A stretch of 64,000 nt of DNA from Collybia mongolica (lineage: Eukaryota > Basidiomycota > Agaricomycetes > Agaricales > Clitocybaceae), in NCBI GenBank assembly GCA_013420905.1, contig JAAXNY010000013.1, forward strand, positions 1,674,001 to 1,738,000, given 5' to 3'. Positions 1 to 12,748 of this stretch are shown here, in pieces. The translations under genes and the position numbers were made by a program. The notes beneath the pieces are model-generated. The model was not told where the DNA came from and searched no databases. It was given only the letters and a program-made list of their open reading frames with translations. Numbering within the stretch: position 1 is the stretch's first letter; the number at the start of each line of letters is the position of its first letter.

Positions 1-257
1 CCGCTGAAGTGGTTGGCGAGAATGAGAACACCGGAGTCCCCACCTTCACGACTCCCCGCAGGTTACGGTTGCCTGAGCCCAAGACTGTTTTGATTACAAA
101 AGTGTCCCCAACATAACCAACTAGTATGTACTACCTCTTACAGTTCCTTCCCTCTTAGTATTAAATTAGGAAATGGTACATAAAAATAAATGGATCATGC
201 GTAAAAAAAAACAAATTTTGCATACGATGGCGTCCAAATTGAAATCTTCCCGGGTCG

Positions 258-3200
258 CTATGGTGAAGCCACGAGTCCGCTGTGCTTCATAAATCCAGGG
301 CTACCAAAGCCCTCCCCACCACTATTCAGCCCATTGCCGCCCTGCTGTGGTTGATTTTGGTGAGGCATAAATCCAGGGGAGAACAGGTGTGCGACGTCAA
401 CGCCGCCATCATCGAAAAATGCCATCATTTCGGCAGGAGACATGTACATTTGTGGGTCCTCCCTTATCATGTCCATGCTCATCCCCCCAGACGTATCCAT
501 AAACGAAGTTTGAGACTGCTCGCTTTGGGGATACGACTGGGCGGAAGTAACTTGTTGTGTGGATGTCGTTTTGGAGATCATTATGTGACTCGGTGAAAAC
601 AATGATCCGTTTTTGGGTGGTTCTGTGAAGAATTCCGATGATGGATAACTTTCGGGGCTACTGTGCTGTGAGGGGGAGTCTGCACTGGTGGAACGAGGGG
701 CAGAAGGTGCCTTTTTTCGGACGGGACGTATCCAAGGTGGCCGAGAACTACTCGCTGCTGTCTCCTGCCTTGTCGTTTCCAGAGGTATTTGCGTAACTAA
801 GAAAAGGAGGGAAAGTTAGCGCCACAATATTTCGCATACGGTCGTGAAAGAGGAAACTTACTACGACAAAATTCCTCCATAAGATCGCCCGACCGAAGGC
901 CGCACACATAACGACCACTAAATCGCCGGAGCAGGCCCACGCAGGAACGCAACGCGTCCAACCCTGGCGGGATCAGATGTTGTAGAGCTTCCGTCTTACA
1001 ACTCAAAAGGATGGCAACCAATGTTCTCCCAGCCTGTGTTAATTGATGAATCACGTGTACACCGTCTGATATTAAAATTATCTCGCATGAGAATGGTTGC
1101 CTGCGTTGAATCAGGAGGGACGTACAGTATGTCATGAGCCCCTTTTTCGCGATGTTGAGATGCGCCGAAATGATCTGGAGAGCGGAGTTTTGCGCAGCTA
1201 CTAAGGCCTCCTTCTCCTGGTCGCTGGGCTCTTCCTCAATATTCCTGCTTGTCCTTTCAGCCAATAGTTCAGAGAATCTGTGTCGGTAGATTAGCAAGCG
1301 GACATATTGTTCTGCGCAATGTAATCGTTCCGCCTGAGTCAGTCTAATAGTATCATCGCTGGCTAGAGTCTCAGTGGTGTGAGACCAAAAAGCTGGTATA
1401 CTTCGATGAATATCATCGAGGAGAGCTTCTTCATCCCGCATGTCCCTGGACCTGCGTGAATTAGAGAGAACTGAAGTTGCCCGCAGCAAGAATGACGACG
1501 AGTCGCTGGGACTTCGAATGGGAGGCACATTGAGGACAGACTCGAGGACAATCATGATGCGCAGGGAGCATATGAAGGCGGTGAGGCGGCATTCCGTTCC
1601 CGGAGATGGAATACCAATGCCGTCGCGTGTAATAAACTCATCGTCGACGGGAGCAGGCTCTGAGACATCACAGTCTCTTAGGCGTATCATAGGCGGGCGG
1701 CCGAAATGCGCGGCCAGTTGTTTGTCCCAGATATAGACACACCAGAACGTGCGTTTTCGGACCTCATCTTCAATTGTGTCGAACAGATCGTACGAATCAG
1801 CACAGCGGTGAAGTCCGGCATCGATAGACATTGTTACGGCCTCTGCGAGCAGCGAAGCTGCCTTGGAAAGTTTCCCTAGGCCAACGGCGTAGACAGCCGC
1901 GATGAGGTTGGCTTGTATGTTGTAGAGTGTGGGGCGATCAGCGATAGGAAGAGTTCGCAGTTTGCCAAAGAGTTCGAACCATTGGGTCCCCGCAGAAATT
2001 CCATCATTTGGGTCGGCTCGTACTCTGGGGTCGTCAATATGTCTGGAGGCTAGGCAGCAGATCGAGACTATGAAGGCTGCAAATCCTGGTTCACCCCATT
2101 TTTGTGGATTTCCGTAATCCTGGGTGGAAGTGGAGCCATGAAAATGTGATTAAAACCCGGGGGATAAAGAAAAACATACCGCAAGAAAACTTGGGACATG
2201 GAGGAAAGGTAAAATATAATAGGACGTGGATAAATAACATTGAACAAGGCTGCGGAACAAGTCAGCCTATGTCAGTAAAGTCAGTCGGTAAGAAAAATAC
2301 CTATCCATAAGTTCTGGGACAATATATGAGGTCATTAGACGCCAAAGTGTCTCTGGATTGACATCTGTACGCCGCGGCGTCCGGTTTGGGAACCAATCAG
2401 TATTGGTGGCACTAGCCGCTCGACTTGAGTGGTCGTCTTCAGATCGTGATGTCGCTTCGGAAGAACTTTCTCTATGGCTTGGCGGTGCATGGCGCTCGAC
2501 CAAAATGTCAAGGACGGGGAGACCTGAGGTCTCGCCTTGCCACCGCGTATATCCCTCATCATCAAAGTAGAGATAAGACGCTGTCAAGGACATCCGAGAC
2601 GTCTCTTCGGCAAGCTGCTCGGGTGAAATGTTGGGACTGGGGTTCAAGAGGCCAAGCCCAGAAATCTGGCTCTGCTGCGATTCGTCGTGGGCTGAACTGG
2701 GGTCCCGAGTGAAGTGGGTGGATGGGTTCGTGAGGGGAAATACATGTAATGAGGGTGGCGGCACGCCTGATGGATATGATGGATACGAAAATGGTGCAAC
2801 AGGACTAGTAACAGACTCTACTGTCTGCCCTGCGGAGTTTGGGGGGAGAATACCACCTGCCGCAAAGACCGCCGGCGGTATAGCTTGGATCAAGGTCTCT
2901 AGATGGTGCATACGGTCCTCCAGGGTCGCTGTGCGCCTAAGTGACGTCAAACCAGGTTTTAGATCGGCATTCATTGGAATTTTTGGGAGGATGTTCGACT
3001 TACTTTGATTTGTGTGGGTGGGTTCTCTTTCCAGGCTCCTCGAAGGTGCACGAAGAGTTGGCGGTAAGACAGGCTTGACATGGGTGACCTTCGTCGCATT
3101 TTATCCTTCTCCGGCTGCAGGATACGAACGTTACTTCAAAATTCGCTTCAGATAACGATCAGCCTCACCGGCAGCGATCACACGCTCTGCGAAGTAAGCC

Positions 3201-3347
3201 AAGATTCGTTTAGTCAACTTTAACGCCCTTGAGCAGTAGATCACTATTAGAACCTGCTTACCTGCTCAATTTGAAGCGTCTCTCTTTCAGGATCGATGAG
3301 GAAGAGGAAGACTGCTCCTGAGTTTCAGCTGTGGTGATTGGAGGCAT
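258..3347 (-). CDS. Zn2Cys6 fungal-specific transcription factor
   Basis: Nuclear DNA-binding regulator; target genes unknown. The start ATG (3347-3345) opens a short Ser-rich exon. Two introns (gtaagc...cgcag and gtgagg...ctgcag) then interrupt the zinc cluster. After splicing it reads ACDRCRRRRIKCDEGHPCQAC followed by C six residues later, which is the C-x2-C-x6-C-x5-C-x2-C-x6-C spacing of binuclear cluster factors. A coiled-coil-like linker follows (about 2900-2950). The fungal_trans middle homology region lies at about 2330-800 and includes the stretch RKRTFWCVYIWDKQLAAHFG. The tail is low-complexity and rich in Ser, Pro, Gln and Met. The last intron (about 868-803) starts gtaagtttcc and ends cttag. 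Introns around 1.8-2.3 kb were not all resolved. The family call is firm; exact exon ends in the middle are less certain. Confidence 0.9.
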
Positions 3348-4044
3348 GATGACGGTGTAGAGTAAACCACAGGTGGATGGATATAGAAGCCATAAGTAAT
3401 TGGATGCTGATATTTTGACTCAAGCTCCTAACCGAATTTACCCGAGAATCGCTCAATTCAGTCGCTTTATGAATATCATAGTCCTATAAGTGTAGATGTT
3501 CCCCACGTATAATCATTCCCCCATTGACAATCTCACATCTGCCAAACTGTTCTTTTTCCCTGCTCCTCACAATTTGTCCATGGTCTTCTGGTTTGACATC
3601 GATTGGCTGCGAGAATAGGAAAATGATAGCAGTTTGTCTATTTCCTTGGCTTGGCTTGATCTAGAGTCATAATTTGCGGCAAACTTCTCCTTTCGGGTTT
3701 TCGATCAGTTGACGCATACCAATAGCAATTCGGGTGTCAGTCATTGATCCCGGTCATAGACCGAGTCGGACTCATGAATACAAACCCTTCCACCATAAAT
3801 CGTTTCATTGCATGGTCCTGGTATATAGAGTAAGTGCAGCTTCAACGCCAATAAGTGAAGGAATGTAAATGTCCAATCCAGATGCGTCATTATATAACGT
3901 TGAAAAAAATTGAAAAAACACACAGCAGAAGAGAAGGTGGAGTCAATGCGAAAAGTACAGCTCCCAGGCATTCGTATAACTATAAGTAGGGCGGAAAGAC
4001 TTATGAGCCTTGATAAATATTGGAGAGTCTCTTGAAGCCCTACG
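3348..4044. other. Intergenic: promoter of the Zn2Cys6 gene and 3' flank of the flippase
   Basis: About 700 bp between the start of the transcription factor and the stop of the flippase, both on the minus strand. It should hold the factor's promoter and the flippase 3' UTR. An overlapping reading frame at 3741-4349 (-) is a shadow of the flippase tail in another frame. I see no RNA gene or repeat. Confidence 0.5.
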
Positions 4045-7000
4045 TTACACAGCTCGAGGCCCCTCCCAATAAGCACCATTCGAGTTTCGGTCATGTCGTT
4101 GACTATCATGACCGAGTATGGTATCTTGGTCATCATCATCAACAGGTACGCCATGATTTTGTTGTGAACTGAAATCACGGGCATAGCCAGGCGACTGTTG
4201 ACCCGACTCGTGCACACTGTCTTCATCAGTAGTGTAAAAGTCGTCGGCAGCAGTTGTATAGGACGCGGAACTCGCTGAACGCTCAAAAGCATGACCGTGA
4301 CCGTGACTTGAGGCGTAGTCATTTGTTGGACTTCGGACACGCATCTCAAACGCGCTTGGACTTAATTGACTGCTAGTCGCGTTATGTCGCTGGTGACTCG
4401 GCAGTTGTAGGGTATTCGGGGAGCTCGGAGGATGCAGGGGGTCAGGGGACAATGGCATGGGAGCAGGCGGGATTTGTGGGGTCCCTCGTATTGACGCGCG
4501 GGTAGTGGCAACGCTAGTCCTGCGGCTTGGTGGAGTACTAGTGATTTCGCCAGATGGGTATTTGTATTTAGGCGAGGGGAGTGGCGACGGGGGAGGAAGT
4601 TCGGATACAGAATAATAGGAGAGATGGGGGGAAGGGCCCAAGTTGCGTTCGTTTGGAGAATGCGGTGAAAGATGGGATTCTTGATCCAAGTGGCTCCTTG
4701 AATAGACATACTGGGCGCCTTGTATTGGAAGGTCAGTGGCTTGACTCATGGGCGGGGTATCTAAATAGGTTTGTCGGGGTGCTTGGTCATTTAATCCTGG
4801 ACTTGATGTCATGGTAGGCTCATATTGATCATGAACTTCTGAGATCTCGGAGAGCGAGCGACTATGTTCTTCCTGGAACATCGGTGCCGCTTCAAGATTC
4901 CTTGCACTACCTCTTGGGGACTTTCTCGCCTTGCGGTGGTTGATGCCGAGCTGATCTTTGAGGTCTCCCTTCACCCACATCTCTCGCACGATGTCCTTGT
5001 CTAAGGGCATGTAAACAGTTGTGAAGAATTTTACCAAGAACCTGGGAGCTAGAGAAGTCTAAGTATTCGAGCCGGGTGAGAAAGCGATCGGACTTACCCA
5101 GAGCAACAGCGGCAGATAAAAAGACAGTCGCCCAGAAAGTGAGCGTCCCGAAAAGAATAACAACTTCATCGATGAAGTCGATAGTGATGAAAAAGGAATA
5201 AACAACAATCCACAAGAGCATAACCAATGTTGATCCAAAAACGACAATCCATGTAATGACAGTCCAGCTTGCACCATAGATTAGCCTGTTATACATTAAA
5301 AATACGTTATGGTAAACTTACTAGTGTGTATTAAGTCCAACATAGGAATTGGCCGCGAAAATCGCAGAAACGGCAACTGTGGTACCGAAATCTGATAGAG
5401 AGTCTATACCTTTGCCGTTCCACGAAACAGATAGCCCCAGAGTCCAGACAAGATAAGGGAAAAAGAAGACAACGCCTGATTGGTAGAGACCATCCGACAT
5501 GTATAGCCAGAATTTGGTGCGTGTGTACTCTAGTCCACGGATACCACGGACATAGAGTTGAGGGAAAGCGAGTGCGGCCTTGGCATTGATATCTTGATCA
5601 AAAGCTAAACAAGTAAGGGTGAGTGTGTAAAACTACTTGAATGGATTCGGAATTTACCTCCGAGGACGATGACAGGCAGGGAGGTGAATACAAGGTTGTA
5701 CAATAAGATGAATGTGTACTGATACAAATACGTTGCATCGAAGCTGTCACGGGCGGTTCATTGTTTAGTATGGAAAAATAACGCTTTGAATGACCTTTAC
5801 CTATTGAATGGTAGGTACCAAAATAAGGCAAAAGTCCAAATGACGTTCTGCAATGTCCACATTAGTACCGGCAGGGGTGCGTCAAGCTGGATCGGACCTT
5901 GTAGAAAAAGTTGCTGTGCATGTCGGCAACCCGCTGATAAGACCATCGGCCATGGACAAGTAAAAGTTTTGTCAAGAATCGGAACTGGCCAAAAGCGTAA
6001 TCTGCTGACATGGCGGCCTGCGACCCTTCCAGTCCGAATAAGCCACAGCCAATGTTGGCCTCTTGGATCATCGCCACGTCGTTCGCACCATCGCCAATTG
6101 ACAAAGTCATCGCATTTCGGCCTTCTTTGACCTACGCGAGGATCAAACAACTGCATCGGCAAATTTATTGAATGGATAACGTACAAGTTTGACAGTCAAT
6201 GCTTTCTGGGCAGGGGAGACACGACAACACACGACTGTCTCACACTGAGTGCCAAGGTTGAGAAAGAGGGGCTTCAATTCCGGTGTCAAAGCGTGGCGGA
6301 GGGTGTCCCCGTCTATGACAACGGCAAATGAAGCCTTAGCACCTGGAACGAAACCACGTTTCTTGATATCCCATGACGGCGGACCCAGAACGGAGGCTAT
6401 CTTGTTCAAACCCGCTTCTATCTGGGCGCGCGTTTGTTCTAAGGAATCGGCGGAGAGAATCATGAGGTCCATGGTGTTCTTGAGCAAATTGCAACTAAAT
6501 CCGATTTCAATGGCGGTTTGCAGTTTGTCACCTGCAAAATACATGTTGAACACTTGACAAGGGCGGTGAGAAGTGAAAATCTTACCGGTCAGAATCCACA
6601 ATTTTATCCCGGCACGATGGAGCATCTCAATCGCCTCGGGAACGCCCTCCTGCAATTTGTCCTCCAACGCCGTAGCACCCAGAATATATAGCGAGTGTTC
6701 CATTAGTTCGTTCGCCTTGTCGAGTTCTTCGTCCCGGTGCTCGATCGCATTAGCCGCCGCATCATAAGTCCTCGACCATGTGAGGTACTCTTCTTCCTCC
6801 AACCACCGATAAGCAATACAAAGCGTCCTCAACCCACTATTCGCGAACATTTCCATGTCCTTCGAAGTTTGCTCCTTCAAGGTAGGGTCGTGGTCCTTTG
6901 CAAGCCGTTCATAAATAACGCTGTCAGCACCTTTGCAGTATAAAACAAGCTTCCCGTCTGGACATCGCATTATTACGCTCATTCTCTTCCTCGTGCTGTT

Positions 7001-9633
7001 GAACTCCAGCATCCGCAATGGAATATAACGCTCACTCTGCCCCATGACTTCGATATCAATCCCGTCTTTCGTCTTGCCAATGAAAGGAAACCCAGCGTCG
7101 CGTGCGGCTGCCACTAGCGCAGCCTCGTCGGGGGATTCGGCCTTGTAGTCAAGGTGGTAGGGCTCCTTCTGCGGGTCGGGTTTGTCGGCTAGAACGCTAT
7201 GACATAGTGCCAGCGCACGGAAAAACGCAATGAGGTGGCTCCGCTGTTCAGAGGCCTTATTCGTTAGGTCTTCTGCGAGCTTGGGCGCCACAAGGGTGAG
7301 CTTATCAGGTTGGATATATCGGTTCTTGAAAGCCCGTTCCATTGTAGTGAGCATCTGATGTTTCAGGGTTGCGAGCTTCTCATTAAGCTCTTGAGGGTCA
7401 AGGACATCGTTTTTACCCTCCCGGGTCGCAGCGCCACGTTGGGCTTCCGTAACACCTTCGCCATAAGCAACGCCATTGATTGAACATTTCTGGAATTCCA
7501 TGATGTTCTGCGTAAGGGTGCCCGTCTTGTCCGAGAAAACGTATTCGATCTGGCCCAAGTCATCTGAGATGTTCCATGTCTTGGGTACGCAGGGTGTGTT
7601 ATAAGGTTGGTAGTACATTTCGACATCTTGAGAGATGAAGTAGGCCTGGATGGTTTTGACGATTTCGATAGAGATGTAGAGGGAAATGGGGACGATGTTC
7701 TGAAAAGCGATGAGACAAGAACTATACCAACATGTCAGTTTGTTGGTCGAGAAATTGCTGAAAACCACGTACACAAAAGTTATGATGGCATTAACAACAT
7801 ATGAAGAGGTTGGGTCAGTGCCCTCTTCAAAAAATGACGCACTTGTTCCAGTTTTCGCGTCCTGCAACCCACTGAAAATCGCCGCGATTAAACACATGAT
7901 CGACAAGACCCCAAAATTAACGAGAACATTGAAATTGGTTTCTTTCTCGATTTTGCTCCGCTTTGACGGCGTGTCACCCCCATTGAGCATGATCTTAGTG
8001 TCCGCACCAGTAAAGACCACCAACCCAATAATCCAGTTCGTGTTTCGGATTGCGCACCCACGCAAGAGAAGCTCATTGATGGACACTGGCTCCTGTTTCT
8101 GCTCTCCGGTTGTTGGATCTTTGTACCGCAGGACGCCGTGGTATACGTAAAGGTTCTGGTGTGGAGGTTCGGAGTCAAGGTAGAACGACGATCGGTCAAT
8201 GTCCTCTTCGGACATGATGGTTGACGTGGCTTTGACAGATTTCCTGGGTTTGAGATTAGTCTCTCCGTCCAAATTCTTTGTCTCCAGGTAGCACATCCCA
8301 TCGGGGTCAGACGTCGAGAGAACTACGATATCCGCTGGGACCTGCTCATTGTCTCGCAAGAGGACAATATCTCCCACCTCGAGCTTCTTCCAAAGCGTTC
8401 TTTCCCACTGCGAGGACCCTCCAGTGTGTTTCCGCCAATCTACAACTCCAACGCTAGATTGCGAGTGCACGGATTGTTGATACTGTGCTAGCGAACCGAA
8501 CTGCCCCCACTCCGCCGAACGCCCCACCATCGTCGAACTCTCAGACAACGAAGTCTTTGACAGCTCTGCTAATGACGCTGGGGGGTAGCTGTGCGAATCC
8601 ATACTCTGAATGTCTTCCAGCCGTCGACCTCCTGCGCCCCGACGGCCCAGGTCAAAGCTACTCGCGTTGGGATCCTGGGTATGAAGACTTGAGTGGTCGT
8701 CCCCCGCTCTGTTAAGCATCACACGCATCCCCTGTCCTGCCTCACCAGCCTCCCGGTCTCTCAGCTTCCGTACTCCTTTAGTCACTTTGCCTGGGGGGTT
8801 TAGTCCTAACAGTTTCTCAAACCATGTTCGAGGATCGCTGGGTATATTCACGTTACGCCACCCGCCCGCGAGCTTGGTGACGGCCGAAGTGTTGACCTCT
8901 TCATCGAGCGAGCCACGTCGATAGTCCTCAACTCCATCCTTAATAGCAGTGACAGTTAAGATAAAGGCAAGTGGTAGGACTGCGATGCTTCCCGCAGCTG
9001 CACCAAACACAGGGAAGACTGGTGCCAAGTATCAGGGAAATGCTCCAGTGGCGGAATATCAAACTCACGTTGAAGAACGACTAGAGTCAAGAAGAACAAG
9101 TTGGCCACTCTAAATCCTAGCTATTAGAACCTTGTCATCGGAAACATAACGCACGAAATAACTACCGTCGGAACTGCTCGTATAAGTTCTTTGGGACGAA
9201 TGTGAGGATGGTATACTCTGGACACGTAGTTAGCGAGACAGCGGAGCTCCGTTATATAGAATCTGAACTTACTGGTTGTCCGTACTTTGTTTCTCACGTA
9301 GCGGGCCAGCGGTTCGCTGTCGTGATCAACTTCCATGGCGGAAGGCGAGTAATTGACATAGACATTCCGACGGGCGCCCGGCACCTCCTTCGTTGCTCCC
9401 TCTACCACCACAGTTTCTGGCCTTTTCTCGGGAGCCTTGCTCCGGAAAAACCTAGACCTCCCCTTCCGCACGGATTTCCTTCTCTCAGCGCGTTGTTCTG
9501 ACCGTATGGATTCTGCAATGGCCGAGGCAGCCGTACGGACCGTACGTAGTCGTAACTCGGGGTCAATTGTGTCATCGTGCTCATCATCAGTGACATCTTC
9601 TGGTGGTTGGTGGTGCCGCTTCAGGAAAGACAT
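4045..9633 (-). CDS. P4-type ATPase, aminophospholipid flippase (Dnf1/Dnf2-like)
   Basis: Flips phospholipids from the outer to the cytosolic leaflet using ATP, usually at the plasma membrane or trans-Golgi with a Cdc50-family partner. Start at 9633. After an acidic/basic cytosolic leader, two introns lead into the first conserved block ([17 protein letters not shown], then [13 protein letters not shown]). The actuator loop holds DGETNLK (near 8260). The phosphorylation motif DKTGTLT is at 7511-7531 with its catalytic Asp at 7529-7531. The nucleotide-binding loop holds [11 protein letters not shown] (near 6920), and the hinge motif [13 protein letters not shown] is near 6060-6100. The membrane half and a disordered Ser/Pro-rich tail run from about 5800 to the stop at 4045. 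About 1,500 residues, close to yeast Dnf1. PISLYISIE before the phosphorylation site is typical of P4 pumps. Several 50-60 bp introns are present; some breaks in the C-terminal third were not checked. Confidence 0.96.
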
Positions 9634-11357
9634 GAGCTACAAGAAAAGGTATGGTCTGCCCGTTCCCGGACACAAGTTCGTGAAAAGCCGCTGAGAGTTT
9701 CCTGGAATACCGAGAGCCAGCACGGCAGGGAGATACTAGTAGCGTATAAGCTATAAGAAAAGGAGAGGATGCTGAGCTGGCTCCTGAAATGTGAAAGGTC
9801 GACGTTGAGGAACAATTCTCCGTTACAGCACAATCCAAGCCAAATTCCCTAACGGGTAGGACCCCGGACTCCTCCTTGATGCGTTTCACAGAAACGCCGC
9901 AGCCGTTGCCACATCGCCAGAACATCTCTGCGTCAGCTCAGATACTCCAGTAGTAACGTATACAAATAACCTTTCACATCTGGACACTAAGTAAACTGAG
10001 CCGGGAAAAAAAAGGCTTATACATTTCGGGACTGTATGCTGCTTGTATCTTTCGTTTCATAACATATGGACAGTCCTTAGGTATCCTGGTCTCCGAGACG
10101 GAAGAGCAGCCATCGGAGTCGCGAATTCCTTACAGAGACATCCAAAATAGTACCCTTGCTACTAGCATCTGCTCATGACGAGAACAAGTATATTAATATT
10201 TGGTCACTACCATTTGGACGTGTTATAAGGCTGTGTCTGTGCCAAGTATTGATAAGACATTCTTGGCGGACGATTTGGGAAATCCTGCAATGCGAATTTG
10301 TTAAACCTCAAACCACGCACAGTGCGCACGACTTCCGCAGACGACTCAGAGAGTGGCTGTAGACATGTGTCGCGTAGTATGACCTTATGTGCTGGACGTC
10401 ATAGTAATTTTCATATTCTAATCATATGGGGTAATCAGTCAGCGTCAAACTAAGTCGATCACCGAATTGGCAGGACCCCATGGAGAGGTTGTGAATATTT
10501 TACCATGATAACTCATCACGAACCCACGCCATGAGTGGACCGCCTTTCTCCTCGATGCACGGAATGACTATACTTCCTAGATCTTTGCCATACCATGCTG
10601 ACCTTGGAGAATCCACTGGTTCTCCCCGCAAAATACCTTCCAGTAAGCTTCGACCAATTCGATCGGACCCTAAGCCTGGGCAAGAAACGGAAATATACGA
10701 TCTAAATAACGCACAAAGGCAATCGCGTCATTGATAGCTAGTAATTTTTTCAGATGAAGGATTTGAAGAGAATAGGGCTGTGCCTGAACTTTAAATTATG
10801 CCTGGTGATGAATCTAATGATGGTGAGGAAGTGGAGACACGGGTGGTACTTTGCAAATGCCTGCAGAGTAAGAGAAGTCGCATGGAATTGGTTTACACAG
10901 TGCTGCAAAAAATGCACCGCCTTGATGCCTTTTTTCCATGCTGCCCCGAGTTCGCAGTATTCCTCGTCCCACAATGCATTGCAGGGAGAAACACGGAAGG
11001 TTATATGTTGCAAAGCATGGGGGTGAACTATCTCTGGCATCCCGTGAAGAGGCGTGATAATCAGATGGCGTTGCTTCAAAGAATTGGAAAACTTCATTTG
11101 AACGCACAAACAAACACAGACCCGCCAATCTCATAGCCTGTCGCTTTGAGCATCGAGCACAATTTACAAGTAATCCCTCCACAATAGCCTGTTTGGGTAA
11201 CGCGCCAAGCCCAGGCCCGGACGCATTAATGTTCAGGGATTCCGGATATAAGTCCCGCCTTTTTATTCCCTCCAGCTTGTATGTTTGAACCGTCTTTCTG
11301 GTCTGAAGGATGAACGGGCTGGTGGTTTTTGTATGTGGCATAGATTATATATTCATC
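9634..11357. other. Gene-poor intergenic stretch (1.7 kb)
   Basis: Lies between the flippase start and the stop of the GFA gene. The part next to 9634 should be the flippase promoter and 5' UTR. A frame at 9587-9925 (-) overlaps it but has no recognisable domain. Overlapping frames on both strands at 10798-11341 (up to 175 codons) have no family resemblance I recognise and look like chance. No RNA gene or clear repeat seen. Confidence 0.4.
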
Positions 11358-11960
11358 CTAATTTTTGATTTCTTGTTTATGAAAGACATCTGAATCCCCC
11401 ACGAAGCAATCACTACATGCACATTGTGGTAATTGAATAACAATTGCCCATTGCTCACCAGGGATTTCAGGCAGCCACTGATCCTTAAATTTACAAAAGA
11501 ATTCGCCCTTGGGCGGCAGCTCCCCTGGGCTATCCAAACTGCCATACGTGATATATGTATGTTCACCTGCGTTTTCCTAATGTTGCGCAAGTAAGTACCG
11601 TAATATTGGTACAAGGCAGAGAGTACTTACACCATACTCCAGGATTCCACTACCACACGTTCCACAAAATTCGCGATAGAGCTGAGTTCCAGAACCGTTG
11701 TCCGATACATGTTCTACAGTACGCCCATGAGTTATTGTCAAGGAGCGGCGTGGAATTTTTGTGGTGATTCCGAAGGCTGAGCCAGTCCATTTCTATCAGC
11801 AGGTATTTCGATTGAACAACCTGCGACTCCATTCGGTACATGAGTTGAGGCGTACTTTACAATTCTTGCAATGACAGATCGATGTTCGCGCCTCATCTGG
11901 CGAAGTCAAGTCGATTTCATACCGAATTTCTTTACAGTAGCAGGAACCGTGGTGAACCAT
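11358..11960 (-). CDS. GFA / CENP-V-like zinc-binding protein
   Basis: Small single-domain member of the Mss4-like fold family named after glutathione-dependent formaldehyde-activating enzyme. Four exons resolve cleanly: 11960-11856, 11792-11633, 11566-11459 and 11389-11358. They total 405 nt and encode 134 residues. All introns are 63-69 bp with GT-AG ends. Zinc-ligand cysteines are visible in order: HGSCYC near residue 8, CHCKNCK near residue 32, and FCGTCGSG near residue 80. GSAFG follows the second cluster, as usual for the family. A TATA-like element lies about 50 bp upstream. The domain is certain, but real substrates of most fungal members are unknown, so no reaction is assigned. Each exon is too short to stand out unspliced, so the gene is easily missed. 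Confidence 0.85.
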
Positions 11961-12748
11961 GACGGTAAGAGAGAAGGATATTGTCGAAGAATTGTGGGTT
12001 TCATGGGTATATAAATTTGTGGAAATCCATGGGCGTCATTCTAGACGTCATAGGATACTGTTAATCTTTCAGCAGAGTGTAAGTAGTACGTCTTTGAAAG
12101 CTCATGGAGATGATCATCACCATTGATAAAAGGCTTGCCGAGGTTTACGATTGCGGCTAGCTTGGAGAGAATTGCAGTTTTATCTAGTTTTGCTTAGGGC
12201 TTATTTTTATAATACTGTGTATTCTCTCCCTTTCAACAGGAATTCAGGCTACAGCAACCGAAAAGACTATAATATAACTCACCACGGAATTCCATGCAAT
12301 ATATAACGCATCTCGATGGTTAACCATGTGGTGGACTGATGTCGCCAGCAGTGTACCCGAACACACTCCGATGTTGGAATTCCCTCCTTATACTCTCCGC
12401 GCGCATGTCAGTAAGTATATATGTCATCCCCCCCGGCGCGGGGCTGCTTGAAAATCTAGATATAAGCATGCTTAGTAGAGAGATTAGAGAGGAGTATTAG
12501 GGTGATCCCACTGAAAAGCAGCTGAAGGAACCTCCGGATAATTCGAAGTGGTGGCACAAGCCGTAAATCATGGAACATTTCGCGGCAAGAGATGCCGAAT
12601 GTTGTGTAGTGTTTTGCAATGTAACTAAGCACATACTTAGACAATCGCATTCGAGGTAGGCTGATCGCGTGCCACAAGAGATTAGTACCTTCCGTAAACT
12701 GCCACTTGTCCTCGTAAGCCTCCAGCTTCTTGCACGAGCAGACCAACA
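11961..12748. promoter_or_regulatory. Divergent promoter region between the GFA and hydrolase genes
   Basis: 788 bp between two divergently transcribed genes. A TATA-like tatataaa sits at 12008-12015, about 50 bp upstream of the GFA start. A frame at 12456-12749 (-) has no recognisable domain and is probably chance. Confidence 0.45.

Noticed and set aside
3741..4349. 202-codon frame on the minus strand near the flippase stop
   Set aside because: It overlaps the flippase tail in another frame and shows no domain; the tail frame is the one continuous with the pump.
10798..11341. Long frames on both strands (112 and 175 codons)
   Set aside because: They overlap each other, lack introns or family features, and neither joins to flanking exons.
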